64,000 nt of DNA from an uncultured Clostridia bacterium (lineage in GTDB: Bacteria > Bacillota > Clostridia > Peptostreptococcales > Anaerovoracaceae). The stretch spans positions 62,001 through 126,000 of the forward strand of contig CAKQQT010000002.1 of NCBI GenBank assembly GCA_934271235.1, written 5' to 3'. This document shows, piece after piece, positions 34,857 to 43,228 of the stretch (the first letter of the stretch is position 1; the number at the start of each line of letters is the position of its first letter). The translations under genes were made by a program, and so were the position numbers. Below the pieces are notes generated by a model. The model worked only from the letters and a program-made list of their open reading frames with translations, ran no database searches and had not been told where the DNA came from.

Positions 34857-36398
34857 ATGAAAAGAAAAAGTACGCGTTTACTCAGCCTGCTCGTGAGTTT
34901 TGCAATGATATTTTGCTTTACGGCATGCGGAAAAGAGAAAACCGAAAAAGTTGAAATGTCCGGAAGCGGAAAAGATTCCAATACTGTGGTAGTCGCGACT
35001 TCTGCGGAGCCGACCAGCCTTGATCCGCAGTTCGGAGAGGACACGACTACACAGAGAGTCGTTATGCAGATCTCCGATACACTGATCGGTGTAGACAAGG
35101 ATATGAACTATGTGCCGAAGCTGGCGGAAAGCTGGGAAGTTTCCAAAGACGGCAAGACTTACACGTTCCATTTAAGAGAAGGGGTAAAAGCCCATAACGG
35201 AGAAATTTTGACATCCGAAGACGTTGCGTACACCGTGGAAAGAGGCAAAGCATCCACACTGGTAGCTAAGGCCTTTGCGGCGATTGAATCCGTGGAATGC
35301 CCGGATGACACTACCGTTATCATGCATCTGGCGTATGCATCTCCGGTCCAGCTGGGATATCTTTCTTCGCCGAGCACAGGAATCGTAAACAAGAAAGCTT
35401 GTGAAGAAATGGGCGATGATGCGTTTGGGCGCGCACCGGTTGCTTACGGTCCGTATGAGGTGGTAAGCTGGGATTCCGGGGATAAGATCACTCTAAAGGC
35501 ATTTGCAGATTATTGGGGCGGAGAACCTTCTGTCAAAAACGCAGTTTTTAAGGTCTATACAGATAGCAACACTGCTGCGATTGCGTTGCAGAACGGTCAG
35601 GTCGATGTCCTGCTGGATGTATCGACCGCAGACGTTGCAACACTGGAAGCAAATGATAACGTGACGGTTTATAACGGAGACTCGCTGATCGCGTTCCACC
35701 TGCATCTGAATTGTGAAAGAACACCGTTTAATAATGAAAAAGTACGTCAGGCTCTGAACTATGCGATCGATACACAGGCAATCATTGATGCTGTATTTGA
35801 CGGCGTGGGCGCAGTCAAAATGGACTCTTTCATCCCGAAGATGTCCATGTCTGCGGATATGGGATCGAACCCTTACGGCTATGACCTTGACAAAGCAAAA
35901 GCATTGCTTGAGGAAGCTGGTTACGCGGACGGATTTGAATGTAACATCTTAGTTACGAGCGGGCAGCAGGAAAAAATGGCACAGGTTATTCAAGGCTACC
36001 TGCAGCCTCTGGGAATCACGCTGAATATCAATGTATATGAATGGTCAACGCTGCTTTCGATCGTGGAGACCGGCGACTATGATATGACGATACTCAGAAT
36101 CGTTGCGATGATCCCGGACCCTGATTTGAGCTTGTATACCAGATTTGAATCTTCCCAGGTCTATAACTTCTCCAAGTATTATGATAAGGATCTGGATAAA
36201 ATGCTGGAAGAAGCAAGGGTTTGCCCGGATGAAGCCAAAAGAACGGAAATGTATCTGAATATCAACCAGTACTTATGGGATGTGATCCCTACCGTACCGC
36301 TTTGCTTTACGACCGTTATCAATGCAGCGAACGCGGAACTGAACGGATATCATACCGATCCGCGAGGATTTGTAAATGTATGCGAATTGAGCTGGTAA
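34857..36398 (+). CDS. dppA: Peptide ABC transporter substrate-binding lipoprotein
   Basis: A family-5 solute-binding protein (513 aa) for di- or oligopeptides or related amides. The signal peptide MKRKSTRLLSLLVSFAMIF ends in a lipobox (FTAC, Cys at about 24), so the mature protein is lipid-anchored outside the membrane. The family signature is YVPKLAESWEVSKDGKTYTF followed by FHLREGVKAHNGEILTSEDV. Later blocks include VRQALNYAIDTQAIID. A perfect AAAGGAGG site lies upstream. The matching permeases follow after an intercistronic hairpin. The specific ligand is unknown. Confidence 0.92.
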   Translation: MKRKSTRLLSLLVSFAMIFCFTACGKEKTEKVEMSGSGKDSNTVVVATSAEPTSLDPQFGEDTTTQRVVMQISDTLIGVDKDMNYVPKLAESWEVSKDGKTYTFHLREGVKAHNGEILTSEDVAYTVERGKASTLVAKAFAAIESVECPDDTTVIMHLAYASPVQLGYLSSPSTGIVNKKACEEMGDDAFGRAPVAYGPYEVVSWDSGDKITLKAFADYWGGEPSVKNAVFKVYTDSNTAAIALQNGQVDVLLDVSTADVATLEANDNVTVYNGDSLIAFHLHLNCERTPFNNEKVRQALNYAIDTQAIIDAVFDGVGAVKMDSFIPKMSMSADMGSNPYGYDLDKAKALLEEAGYADGFECNILVTSGQQEKMAQVIQGYLQPLGITLNINVYEWSTLLSIVETGDYDMTILRIVAMIPDPDLSLYTRFESSQVYNFSKYYDKDLDKMLEEARVCPDEAKRTEMYLNINQYLWDVIPTVPLCFTTVINAANAELNGYHTDPRGFVNVCELSW

Positions 36399-36417
36399 GC
36401 GTACCGCTCCGATTCCA

Positions 36418-36452
36418 CAATATGCCAGTGCAGTTTTTGCACTGGCATATTG
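36418..36452 (+). other. Perfect intercistronic hairpin between binding protein and permease genes
   Basis: CAATATGCCAGTGCA (36418-36432) and TGCACTGGCATATTG (36438-36452) form a perfect 15-bp stem with a 5-nt loop and no T-run. Such hairpins between a solute-binding protein gene and its permeases typically stabilise the upstream message and cause partial read-through; that role is inferred. Confidence 0.85.
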
Positions 36453-36480
36453 CTAAAGAAAAAATGAGAGGAGTAGCAAC

Positions 36481-37410
36481 ATGCTGAAATATATTGCGAA
36501 GCGTGTATTGTGGCTGATTCCGGTCATCATAGGTGTGAGCCTGATTATTTTTACGATCATGTACTTTAAACCGGGCAATCCCGCACAGCTGATTCTGGGA
36601 TCAGAAGCAACACAGGCTGAAATTGACGCGTTGACAGAGGAGATGGGTCTGAATGATCCATTTTTGGTACAGTATGCAGATTATATGAAGGGGCTTCTTC
36701 ATGGTGATCTGGGAACCTCATGGCGCAACGGAAACAGTGTCTCGGCGGAGATACTCAGCAGATTTCCGGTTACACTGGAGCTGGCGGCACTGTCTATCCT
36801 GCTGGTATGTCTGATCGGCATCCCGATCGGCGTTATCTCCGCTGTGCGGCAATATTCAGTTCTGGATATGGTGAGCGTTGTGACAGCACTGGCCCTGGCT
36901 TCTATGCCATCCTTTTGGATCGGGCTGATGCTGATGCTGCTGTTTTCCGTGCAGCTGGAGCTGCTTCCGCCTACCGGGGCGGATTCCTTTATCAATTTTA
37001 TTTTACCGTCCATCACGCTCGCGGCTGTCAATCTGGCAGTCATCACACGCATGACACGATCTACGATGTTGGAAGTTATCCGACAGGATTATGTCAGGAC
37101 AGCAAAAGCAAAAGGCGCCGGAGAAGTTCGGATCGTCATGAAACATTGCTTGAAAAATGCAATGATTCCGGTGCTTACCATCGTTGCAATTCAGTTCAGT
37201 AACCTGGTAGGCGGCGCGGTTTTGGTGGAATCTGTTTTCGCAATGCCGGGACTTGGAACCTTGCTCGTACAGGCGATCCGCAGCAGTGATACACCGCTGA
37301 TCATGGGGTCTGTTATCGTATTGGCCAGCATTTTTACGATCCTGAATCTGGTGATCGATTTGCTGTATTCTGTCATTGACCCGAGAATCAAAGCACAGTT
37401 TGCAAAGTGA
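36481..37410 (+). CDS. dppB: Peptide ABC transporter permease, DppB type
   Basis: A 309-aa inner-membrane permease with six predicted transmembrane helices. The N-terminus YIAKRVLWLIPVIIGVSLII and GLNDPFLVQYADYMKGLLHG are standard for the DppB/OppB group. The EAA cytoplasmic loop reads DYVRTAKAKGAGEVRIVMKH near residue 200. It pairs with the DppC-type permease that follows, whose start codon lies 12 bp beyond this stop. Confidence 0.94.
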   Translation: MLKYIAKRVLWLIPVIIGVSLIIFTIMYFKPGNPAQLILGSEATQAEIDALTEEMGLNDPFLVQYADYMKGLLHGDLGTSWRNGNSVSAEILSRFPVTLELAALSILLVCLIGIPIGVISAVRQYSVLDMVSVVTALALASMPSFWIGLMLMLLFSVQLELLPPTGADSFINFILPSITLAAVNLAVITRMTRSTMLEVIRQDYVRTAKAKGAGEVRIVMKHCLKNAMIPVLTIVAIQFSNLVGGAVLVESVFAMPGLGTLLVQAIRSSDTPLIMGSVIVLASIFTILNLVIDLLYSVIDPRIKAQFAK

Positions 37411-37421
37411 GGAGCGCAGCC

Positions 37422-38297
37422 ATGGAATTAGAAAGAGAATTTAAAAAAGAGACTAAGCTCCATATGACATGGAGACGATTAAAAAAGAGCAAGACTGCAA
37501 TGGCAGGCTTGATTATTTTAACAGTGATCATCCTGTTGGCTATTTTTGCAAATGTCATCGGTGACTATAACGAGGTTGCCATTAAGATGGACATCCCGCA
37601 TCGCCTAGAAAAACCACTGGTGAACGGACATCTGTTCGGAACGGATCATTACGGCAGAGATGTCTTTGTCAGAATCGCACACGGCGCAAGAGTATCCGTT
37701 ATTATCGGCTTCGGTGCAGTGGTTCTTTCGCTGCTCTTCGGCGGATTAATCGGCGCAACCTCCGGATTTTACGGAGGCAAATATGATAATCTCGTCATGC
37801 GTTTGATGGACATCATCATTGCGATCCCTTCGACCATTTTGGCGCTTGCGGTCGTAGCGGTACTGGGACGCGGCATTATCAATCTTATGATCGCGATCGC
37901 AGTCGCGGACATACCGAAATACGCAAGAGTCGTCCGCTCATCGGTGCTGACGATTCGTAACGCAGACTATATTGAAGCGGCGAGTGCCGTCGGCGCGAGC
38001 GTTAAACGGATCATCGGCCGACATATTCTCCCCAATGTCGTTGGGCCTATCATTGTACAGTGTACATTAGGAGTCGGAAATTCTATATTGAATGCAGCAG
38101 GACTGAGCTATATCGGACTTGGCGTTGAAGCACCGAGACCGGAATGGGGCAATATGCTTTCGGAGGCAAGAGAATTCATTACCACATCACCGCATCTGAT
38201 CATTTTCCCGGGCATTGTGCTTGCTCTTACCGTCCTTGCCCTAAACCTGTTGGGTGATGGCCTGCGTGACGCGCTTGACCCTCGATTAAAAGACTAA
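37422..38297 (+). CDS. dppC: Peptide ABC transporter permease, DppC type
   Basis: A 291-aa permease with a cytoplasmic N-terminus, one helix, and a binding-protein-dependent transport domain. HLFGTDHYGRDVFVRIAHGA is the diagnostic DppC/OppC block, and the EAA loop is DYIEAASAVGASVKRIIGRH. The ATG at 37422 with a GAGGAG site is preferred over the in-frame codon at 37407, which overlaps dppB. Confidence 0.94.
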   Translation: MELEREFKKETKLHMTWRRLKKSKTAMAGLIILTVIILLAIFANVIGDYNEVAIKMDIPHRLEKPLVNGHLFGTDHYGRDVFVRIAHGARVSVIIGFGAVVLSLLFGGLIGATSGFYGGKYDNLVMRLMDIIIAIPSTILALAVVAVLGRGIINLMIAIAVADIPKYARVVRSSVLTIRNADYIEAASAVGASVKRIIGRHILPNVVGPIIVQCTLGVGNSILNAAGLSYIGLGVEAPRPEWGNMLSEAREFITTSPHLIIFPGIVLALTVLALNLLGDGLRDALDPRLKD

Positions 38298-38312
38298 CTG
38301 AGGAGGAAACCT

Positions 38313-39299
38313 ATGAATGAAATTTTAAATATCAAAAATCTTCAGGTCAATTATTTAGGAGACGGAAATAAGGTTCGCGCAGTCAATGATTTTCAACTTT
38401 CGGTCGCGCAGGGAGAATGCATTGGCCTTGTGGGCGAGACAGGGGCAGGTAAAACAACTGTAGCGCTGTCGATCATGGGGCTTCTGCCGGAACGAACCGG
38501 TGAAATCGAACACGGAGAGATTTTCTTCGAGGGAAAAGATCTCTTACAATTAAAAGAAAAAGAGATGAAGGCGATCCGCGGTGAAAGAATATCAATGATT
38601 TTTCAGGATCCTATGACGAGCTTGAACCCGGTGCTTACGGTTGGAGATCAAATTTTGGAAGGATTGGAACTGCATAACACAGAGAACCGATCCAAGCAGG
38701 AGTTGGTGTCACGCGTCTGTGAAATGCTGGAGATGGTGGGCATTCCGGCTGCGCGCTATCATGAATATCCACATCAGTTTTCGGGTGGTATGAAGCAGCG
38801 CGTGGTCATTGCGATGGCGTTGGCCTGTAACCCTGCGCTCCTGATCGCGGATGAACCGACAACCGCATTAGATGTTACGATTCAGGCACAAGTGCTTGAC
38901 ATGATCCGAGCACTGCGGGAAAACATCAATATGACCATGATCTTAATTACGCATGACTTGGGCATCGTTGCCGAAAATTGCGATACAGTAGGCACTGTTT
39001 ATGCAGGAGAACTGATCGAATACGGCCGCGTTGAAGATATTTTTGGCTCGCAGCATCATCATCCGTATACCAAGGGATTATTTGAAGCCATTCCAAGTCT
39101 GACTGAGGAACAGAAGCGTCTGCACTCTATCACCGGCATGATGCCGGACCCTACGGAACTGCCTGAGGGCTGTAAGTTTCATCCGCGCTGTCCGCATTGC
39201 ATGGAAATTTGCAGAATGGCAGCACCGGAGACTGTGTATATCAGTGAAACACACAGTATTCGGTGTCATTTGTACAAGCAGGAGCAACAGGAGGGCTAG
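38313..39299 (+). CDS. dppD: Peptide ABC transporter ATP-binding protein, DppD type
   Basis: A 328-aa ATPase subunit. Walker A is GETGAGKTT, the signature is FSGGMKQRVVIAMALACNP, Walker B is LLIADEPTTALD, and the switch His is in MILITHDLGIV. The C-terminal oligopeptide-transporter extension contains GCKFHPRCPHCMEICR, whose cysteines resemble the iron-sulphur-type cluster motif of peptide importer ATPases. A TGAGGAGGAA ribosome site precedes the start. Confidence 0.95.
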   Translation: MNEILNIKNLQVNYLGDGNKVRAVNDFQLSVAQGECIGLVGETGAGKTTVALSIMGLLPERTGEIEHGEIFFEGKDLLQLKEKEMKAIRGERISMIFQDPMTSLNPVLTVGDQILEGLELHNTENRSKQELVSRVCEMLEMVGIPAARYHEYPHQFSGGMKQRVVIAMALACNPALLIADEPTTALDVTIQAQVLDMIRALRENINMTMILITHDLGIVAENCDTVGTVYAGELIEYGRVEDIFGSQHHHPYTKGLFEAIPSLTEEQKRLHSITGMMPDPTELPEGCKFHPRCPHCMEICRMAAPETVYISETHSIRCHLYKQEQQEG

Positions 39300-39303
39300 A
39301 CAG

Positions 39304-40281
39304 ATGAGAGAAGTATTATTAGAAACAAAAAATCTTAAAAAATATTTCAAAACACCAAAGGGATTGCTCCATGCAGTAGATGACGTTTCCATACAGTTTT
39401 GCAAGGGCCAAACGCTTGGTGTTGTCGGTGAATCCGGATGCGGTAAGAGCACACTCGGCAGAACGATTTTAAAACTGCTGGAACCGACAGAGGGAGAAAT
39501 TCTTTTTGAAGGCCGAGATATCGCAAAATACGGGAAAAAGGATACCATCAACATGCGCAAAGAAATGCAGATGATCTTCCAGGACCCATACGCTTCTCTT
39601 GATCCGAGGATGACAGTCAGCGAAATTATAGCAGAGCCGCTGTATATCCACAACATTCATGCGAATCGGGCTGAGGTTGATCAGCATGTCAAAAAATTAA
39701 TGGATACGGTAGGACTGGCTTCCAGACTTACGAATGCGTATCCGCATGAGTTGGATGGCGGTCGCAGACAGCGTATCGGTATCGCAAAAGCTTTGTCTTT
39801 GAATCCGAAATTTATTGTATGTGATGAACCCGTCAGCGCACTGGATGTTTCCATTCAGGCCCAGATCTTGAATCTGATGCTGGACTTGCAGGAAGAATTA
39901 GGTTTGACCTATATGTTTGTTACGCATGATTTGTCGGTGGTCAAAATGATCAGCGATGAAATTATCGTCATGTACTTGGGAAAATGTGTTGAAAAGGCCT
40001 CTTCACGGGAGCTCTTCGCGAATCCGCGCCATCCATATACCAAGGCGCTGCTGAGTGCGATCCCGATTCCGGATCTTCGTTTTCGCAGCAAAAAAAGAGA
40101 AATTTTGAAAGGCGAAGTAGTCAGTCCGATTGATCCGGCGCCGGGCTGCAGATTTGCGCCTCGCTGCCAATACTGCAGTTCGGAATGTCAGCAGGGGGAT
40201 ATCCCTTTTACAGACACCGGGGATCAGCATTTCGTTGCTTGCCTGAAATGGAAGGAGATCGAACAGGAGGTTCAGAAGTGA
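39304..40281 (+). CDS. dppF: Peptide ABC transporter ATP-binding protein, DppF type
   Basis: A 325-aa ATPase subunit partnering DppD. Walker A is GESGCGKST, Walker B is FIVCDEPVSALD, and the C-terminal cysteine motif is CRFAPRCQYCSSECQ. The ABC signature is LDGGRRQRIGIAKAL instead of the usual SGGQ-type sequence, a substitution to note because it contacts ATP in the dimer. The ATG at 39304 lies 2 bp after the dppD stop; the earlier frame start at 39244 is inside dppD. Its stop overlaps the next gene. Confidence 0.94.
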   Translation: MREVLLETKNLKKYFKTPKGLLHAVDDVSIQFCKGQTLGVVGESGCGKSTLGRTILKLLEPTEGEILFEGRDIAKYGKKDTINMRKEMQMIFQDPYASLDPRMTVSEIIAEPLYIHNIHANRAEVDQHVKKLMDTVGLASRLTNAYPHELDGGRRQRIGIAKALSLNPKFIVCDEPVSALDVSIQAQILNLMLDLQEELGLTYMFVTHDLSVVKMISDEIIVMYLGKCVEKASSRELFANPRHPYTKALLSAIPIPDLRFRSKKREILKGEVVSPIDPAPGCRFAPRCQYCSSECQQGDIPFTDTGDQHFVACLKWKEIEQEVQK

Positions 40282-41537
40282 AGCGAAAACTTGTAAAGTG
40301 CGGAAGGCTCTTCGACGGCATCCAAGATACTTTTTATGAAAACATGGAAATCCTGATTGAAGAGGCCTATATCGCAGAGATCGGCAAAAATCTGTCTGCG
40401 GCAGATGCGGAACTGATCGATCTTGGCGACTGGACTGTGACACCGGGTATGATCGATGCGCATGTGCATTTAAGTACTTTTGAGTGGCAGCACCGCGCCG
40501 AGGAAAGCTTGTACTGTTCCGATGCCTGGAAAGGAATGGCGGTACTGTATAATGCGGAACGGGCGCTGCGAAGAGGGTTTACGACACTGCGGGTCGTTGG
40601 CTGTCATTGCTTGGATGGCTACGCGACTTTAGACGCAAAAAGGGCCGTGGCAAAAGGATACTTCACAGGAGCGGATTTATCTGTTGCACCGTATTATACG
40701 GGTTCTGTCGGTGGTATGGCAGACTCCACCCGCTCTCTGAGCAGAAATCCGAGACTGTCCGATTATCTGGCCGGCCAGTACCCCGGGATTGGCGCAGGAC
40801 GGGACTTTTTCATACGATCTGTTCGTGAACAGGCCAAAATGGGAGCAGACTTTATCAAACTGATGGCAAATGGCGGGTTTATGAGTATTACAGGAGGGCC
40901 CGGAGATGTCCAGCTGCTGGATGAAGAGTATGAAGCTGTCATTCAGACTGCGCATCAGATGCGGATCCCTGTAACTGCCCATACATATACGCCGGAAATG
41001 ATGCAGAAGCTGGTTCGTATGGGGATCGACGGAATCGAGCACGGGTCCCTGATGGATACAGAAACGGCAGAACTGATGCAAAAGCGCGGCGTATACCTTG
41101 TACCGACGATGATGCAGTACGACGACATTCTTTTCTTGAATGAAGAAAAACTGCAGCAGAGAGAACCTGCAGAATTTCGCGAAAAACTCAGAGCTTACGG
41201 ACCGATGATCCGTGAAGGCAGGGAAATCATAAAAAACAGTAGTTTGAGGCTGGGTTACGGCACGGATATGTGTGATATGTACCCATGTTATGAATGCGGA
41301 CGGGAATATGCATCATGGCTTCGAAGCGGATTCGAACCGTTCCGTGCACTCAAGGCTGCCACCTCTGTGAACGCAGAAATTTTGGGCCGGAAAGACATTG
41401 GATGCATTCAAAGCGGCATGCGCGCAAACCTTGCAGCTTGGGATCGGGATCTGCTTACAGACCCTGACGCTTTGATGCACTGTACTTTTGTGATGAAAAA
41501 TGGAATCAGCTATCGAACAGAGAGAAGCGGGAGATAA
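40278..41537 (+). CDS. Metal-dependent amidohydrolase (prolidase/imidazolonepropionase-like)
   Basis: A 419-aa TIM-barrel hydrolase. The HxH pair is in GMIDAHVHLSTFEW, the probable carboxylated Lys is in ADFIKLMANGG, ligand His residues are in VTAHTYTPE and GIEHGSLMD, and the catalytic Asp is in LGYGTDMCD. This set matches amidohydrolases that cleave Xaa-Pro or N-acyl dipeptides and related cyclic amides. The GTG start is supported by CAGGAGG at 40264-40270 and overlaps the dppF stop (GTGA). Substrate is unknown; location inside the transporter operon suggests it processes the imported compound. Confidence 0.85.
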   Translation: MKRKLVKCGRLFDGIQDTFYENMEILIEEAYIAEIGKNLSAADAELIDLGDWTVTPGMIDAHVHLSTFEWQHRAEESLYCSDAWKGMAVLYNAERALRRGFTTLRVVGCHCLDGYATLDAKRAVAKGYFTGADLSVAPYYTGSVGGMADSTRSLSRNPRLSDYLAGQYPGIGAGRDFFIRSVREQAKMGADFIKLMANGGFMSITGGPGDVQLLDEEYEAVIQTAHQMRIPVTAHTYTPEMMQKLVRMGIDGIEHGSLMDTETAELMQKRGVYLVPTMMQYDDILFLNEEKLQQREPAEFREKLRAYGPMIREGREIIKNSSLRLGYGTDMCDMYPCYECGREYASWLRSGFEPFRALKAATSVNAEILGRKDIGCIQSGMRANLAAWDRDLLTDPDALMHCTFVMKNGISYRTERSGR

Positions 41538-41540
41538 AAA

Positions 41541-42710
41541 ATGGATCAGAGACTGGAAAAAGAATACGAGAGCAGAATCAAAAAAACAAGACTGGAAGCC
41601 GCAAAACGAGGATATGATGCCCTGTTGGTCTTTTCTCTGGCGCCGAGAAGAGTCGGAGATACTTTATATTTGGTGGGGCATCAGCCGATGATGCCGGGGC
41701 ATCCGAGAAGATACGGATTCAGAGGCAGAGGGTATTCCGTGCTGATCTTACCGGTCGATACAAGGAAAGAGCCGCGCCTCATCACCAGTACACCGTTTTA
41801 TGAACGGGACCTATTCGTACAAGATGTCATTTATCATGATGACGTCCCATTCGAAATCGGACGCGCTATCACACAGTTTGGATTGGAACGAAGTGATATC
41901 GGCATCGTGGGCATGGATATCGTCTCCGTGGATATGTTTGAAGATCTGAAGCATGAGGCTGTCCATGCGAGATTTCATGCGGCAGGCGATATCGTGATGA
42001 ACCTGCGTGCGATGAAGTCACCTTACGAAATTGAACTTTTGCGTACCGGAGCGGAAATCGGTGATGAAGTAGCCATGCTGCTGAGAGAGTTCTTAAAGCA
42101 GGGTCTTCGGGAAAGGGAGGTTTATCAGTTTATTACTGCAGAGCTTACAAAACGCGGTGTAACCGGAGCCTTTGCGACCTGTCAGTCCGGATGGCGTTCA
42201 GAAACGGCATATGATCTGGTACCGGCTTCCGATAAAGTTATCGAAGACGGTGACATGGTGCATATGGAGATCAACGGCAAATATCAAGGCTATATGATCG
42301 ATATTTGCAGGTCTACGGTTGTCGGGACGGCCAGTCAGCGTCAAATTTACATTTTGGAAACTTGTTTAGAAATGTTTGAAAAATCTGTTGCAGCCATGCG
42401 GCCGGATGTGCTGTCGGAAGATTTGGAAAAGATCAGCGGCGAGATCGCGCTTGAGCGCGGCTTTACCTGCAATCATACCAGAGCTTTCGGCGGCCCTGCG
42501 ACGTATTTGGGCCATGCGATCGGACTGGGGACCGATGAGCCGCCTGTCGTGGCGCAAAAGGATAAGACACCGTTGATGCCGGGGATGGTCATTACTATTG
42601 AGCCGGGTCTGTATCAGACCGGTGTGGGCGGATGCCGCATCGAAGATGAGATCCTGGTGACCGAAACCGGATATGAAAACTTGAACCACAGCGAAAAAAG
42701 ATGGTGGTAG
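41541..42710 (+). CDS. M24-family metallopeptidase (Xaa-Pro aminopeptidase-like)
   Basis: A 389-aa pita-bread-fold protein. The N-terminal creatinase/prolidase-like domain covers about residues 1-150. In the catalytic domain, the first metal Asp is replaced by Glu (MVHMEINGKYQGYMIDICRS, near residue 243), while the second Asp (MIDIC), the His (YLGHAIGLGTDEPP), and two Glu (ITIEPGLY and RIEDEILVTE) are present. An active dipeptidase or X-Pro peptidase is likely, with altered metal geometry. It begins 3 bp after the amidohydrolase stop and is followed 16 bp later by the ATC-hydrolase-like gene. Confidence 0.87.
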   Translation: MDQRLEKEYESRIKKTRLEAAKRGYDALLVFSLAPRRVGDTLYLVGHQPMMPGHPRRYGFRGRGYSVLILPVDTRKEPRLITSTPFYERDLFVQDVIYHDDVPFEIGRAITQFGLERSDIGIVGMDIVSVDMFEDLKHEAVHARFHAAGDIVMNLRAMKSPYEIELLRTGAEIGDEVAMLLREFLKQGLREREVYQFITAELTKRGVTGAFATCQSGWRSETAYDLVPASDKVIEDGDMVHMEINGKYQGYMIDICRSTVVGTASQRQIYILETCLEMFEKSVAAMRPDVLSEDLEKISGEIALERGFTCNHTRAFGGPATYLGHAIGLGTDEPPVVAQKDKTPLMPGMVITIEPGLYQTGVGGCRIEDEILVTETGYENLNHSEKRWW

Positions 42711-42726
42711 AAAGGAGCTGTACAGC

Positions 42727-43221
42727 ATGGCACAGGTAAAGACGATCGGTGAAGCAGTCAGAAATATGTCCGTACATATGGCAAATCTGTATTACTATTT
42801 GACAAAAGCGGCTTTGGAAGATTTTGGACCGGATGCCGCAAAATCCTTTGAGCGAGCGATCCTTGAGTTCGGTCACGATCGTGGCAGGAAAATCGCGGAA
42901 CAGGTGAAGGCAGAGGGACTGCCTTTGACCCTCGAAAACCTTGACCGTTTCTACGACATTCCGATCGCGGAGGGCTGGGATCTGCACAGAACGTACGAAA
43001 ACGACCAAAAATATAATATTACAGACAGCTGCACTTTCGCTGATGTATGGATGGAAAAAGACTGGAATGAAATCGGACATATTTATTGCCTTGTGGATAT
43101 TGCTCTGCGAGAAGGCTACAGCAGCAACATCGAATTTCGGCCGGTCAAGAATATTCTTAAGGGGGATGAAAACTGTCAGTCTCTCAGTGTGTACAAGGAT
43201 ATAAGCAAGAAAGGCGAATAG
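42727..43221 (+). CDS. L-2-amino-thiazoline-4-carboxylate (ATC) hydrolase family protein
   Basis: A 164-aa protein resembling the ATC hydrolase family, whose founding enzyme opens the thiazoline ring of ATC to N-carbamoyl-L-cysteine. The helical N-terminus ending in SFERAILEFGHDRGRKIAEQ and the TDSCTFADVWMEKDWNEIG block, with a Cys and acidic residues, are the family-like parts. Many homologues are uncharacterised and may act on other substrates. An AGGAGC site lies just before the ATG. Its placement between an M24 and an M20 hydrolase suggests a small-amide degradation step. Confidence 0.7.
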   Translation: MAQVKTIGEAVRNMSVHMANLYYYLTKAALEDFGPDAAKSFERAILEFGHDRGRKIAEQVKAEGLPLTLENLDRFYDIPIAEGWDLHRTYENDQKYNITDSCTFADVWMEKDWNEIGHIYCLVDIALREGYSSNIEFRPVKNILKGDENCQSLSVYKDISKKGE

Positions 43222-43228
43222 AAAAGTG

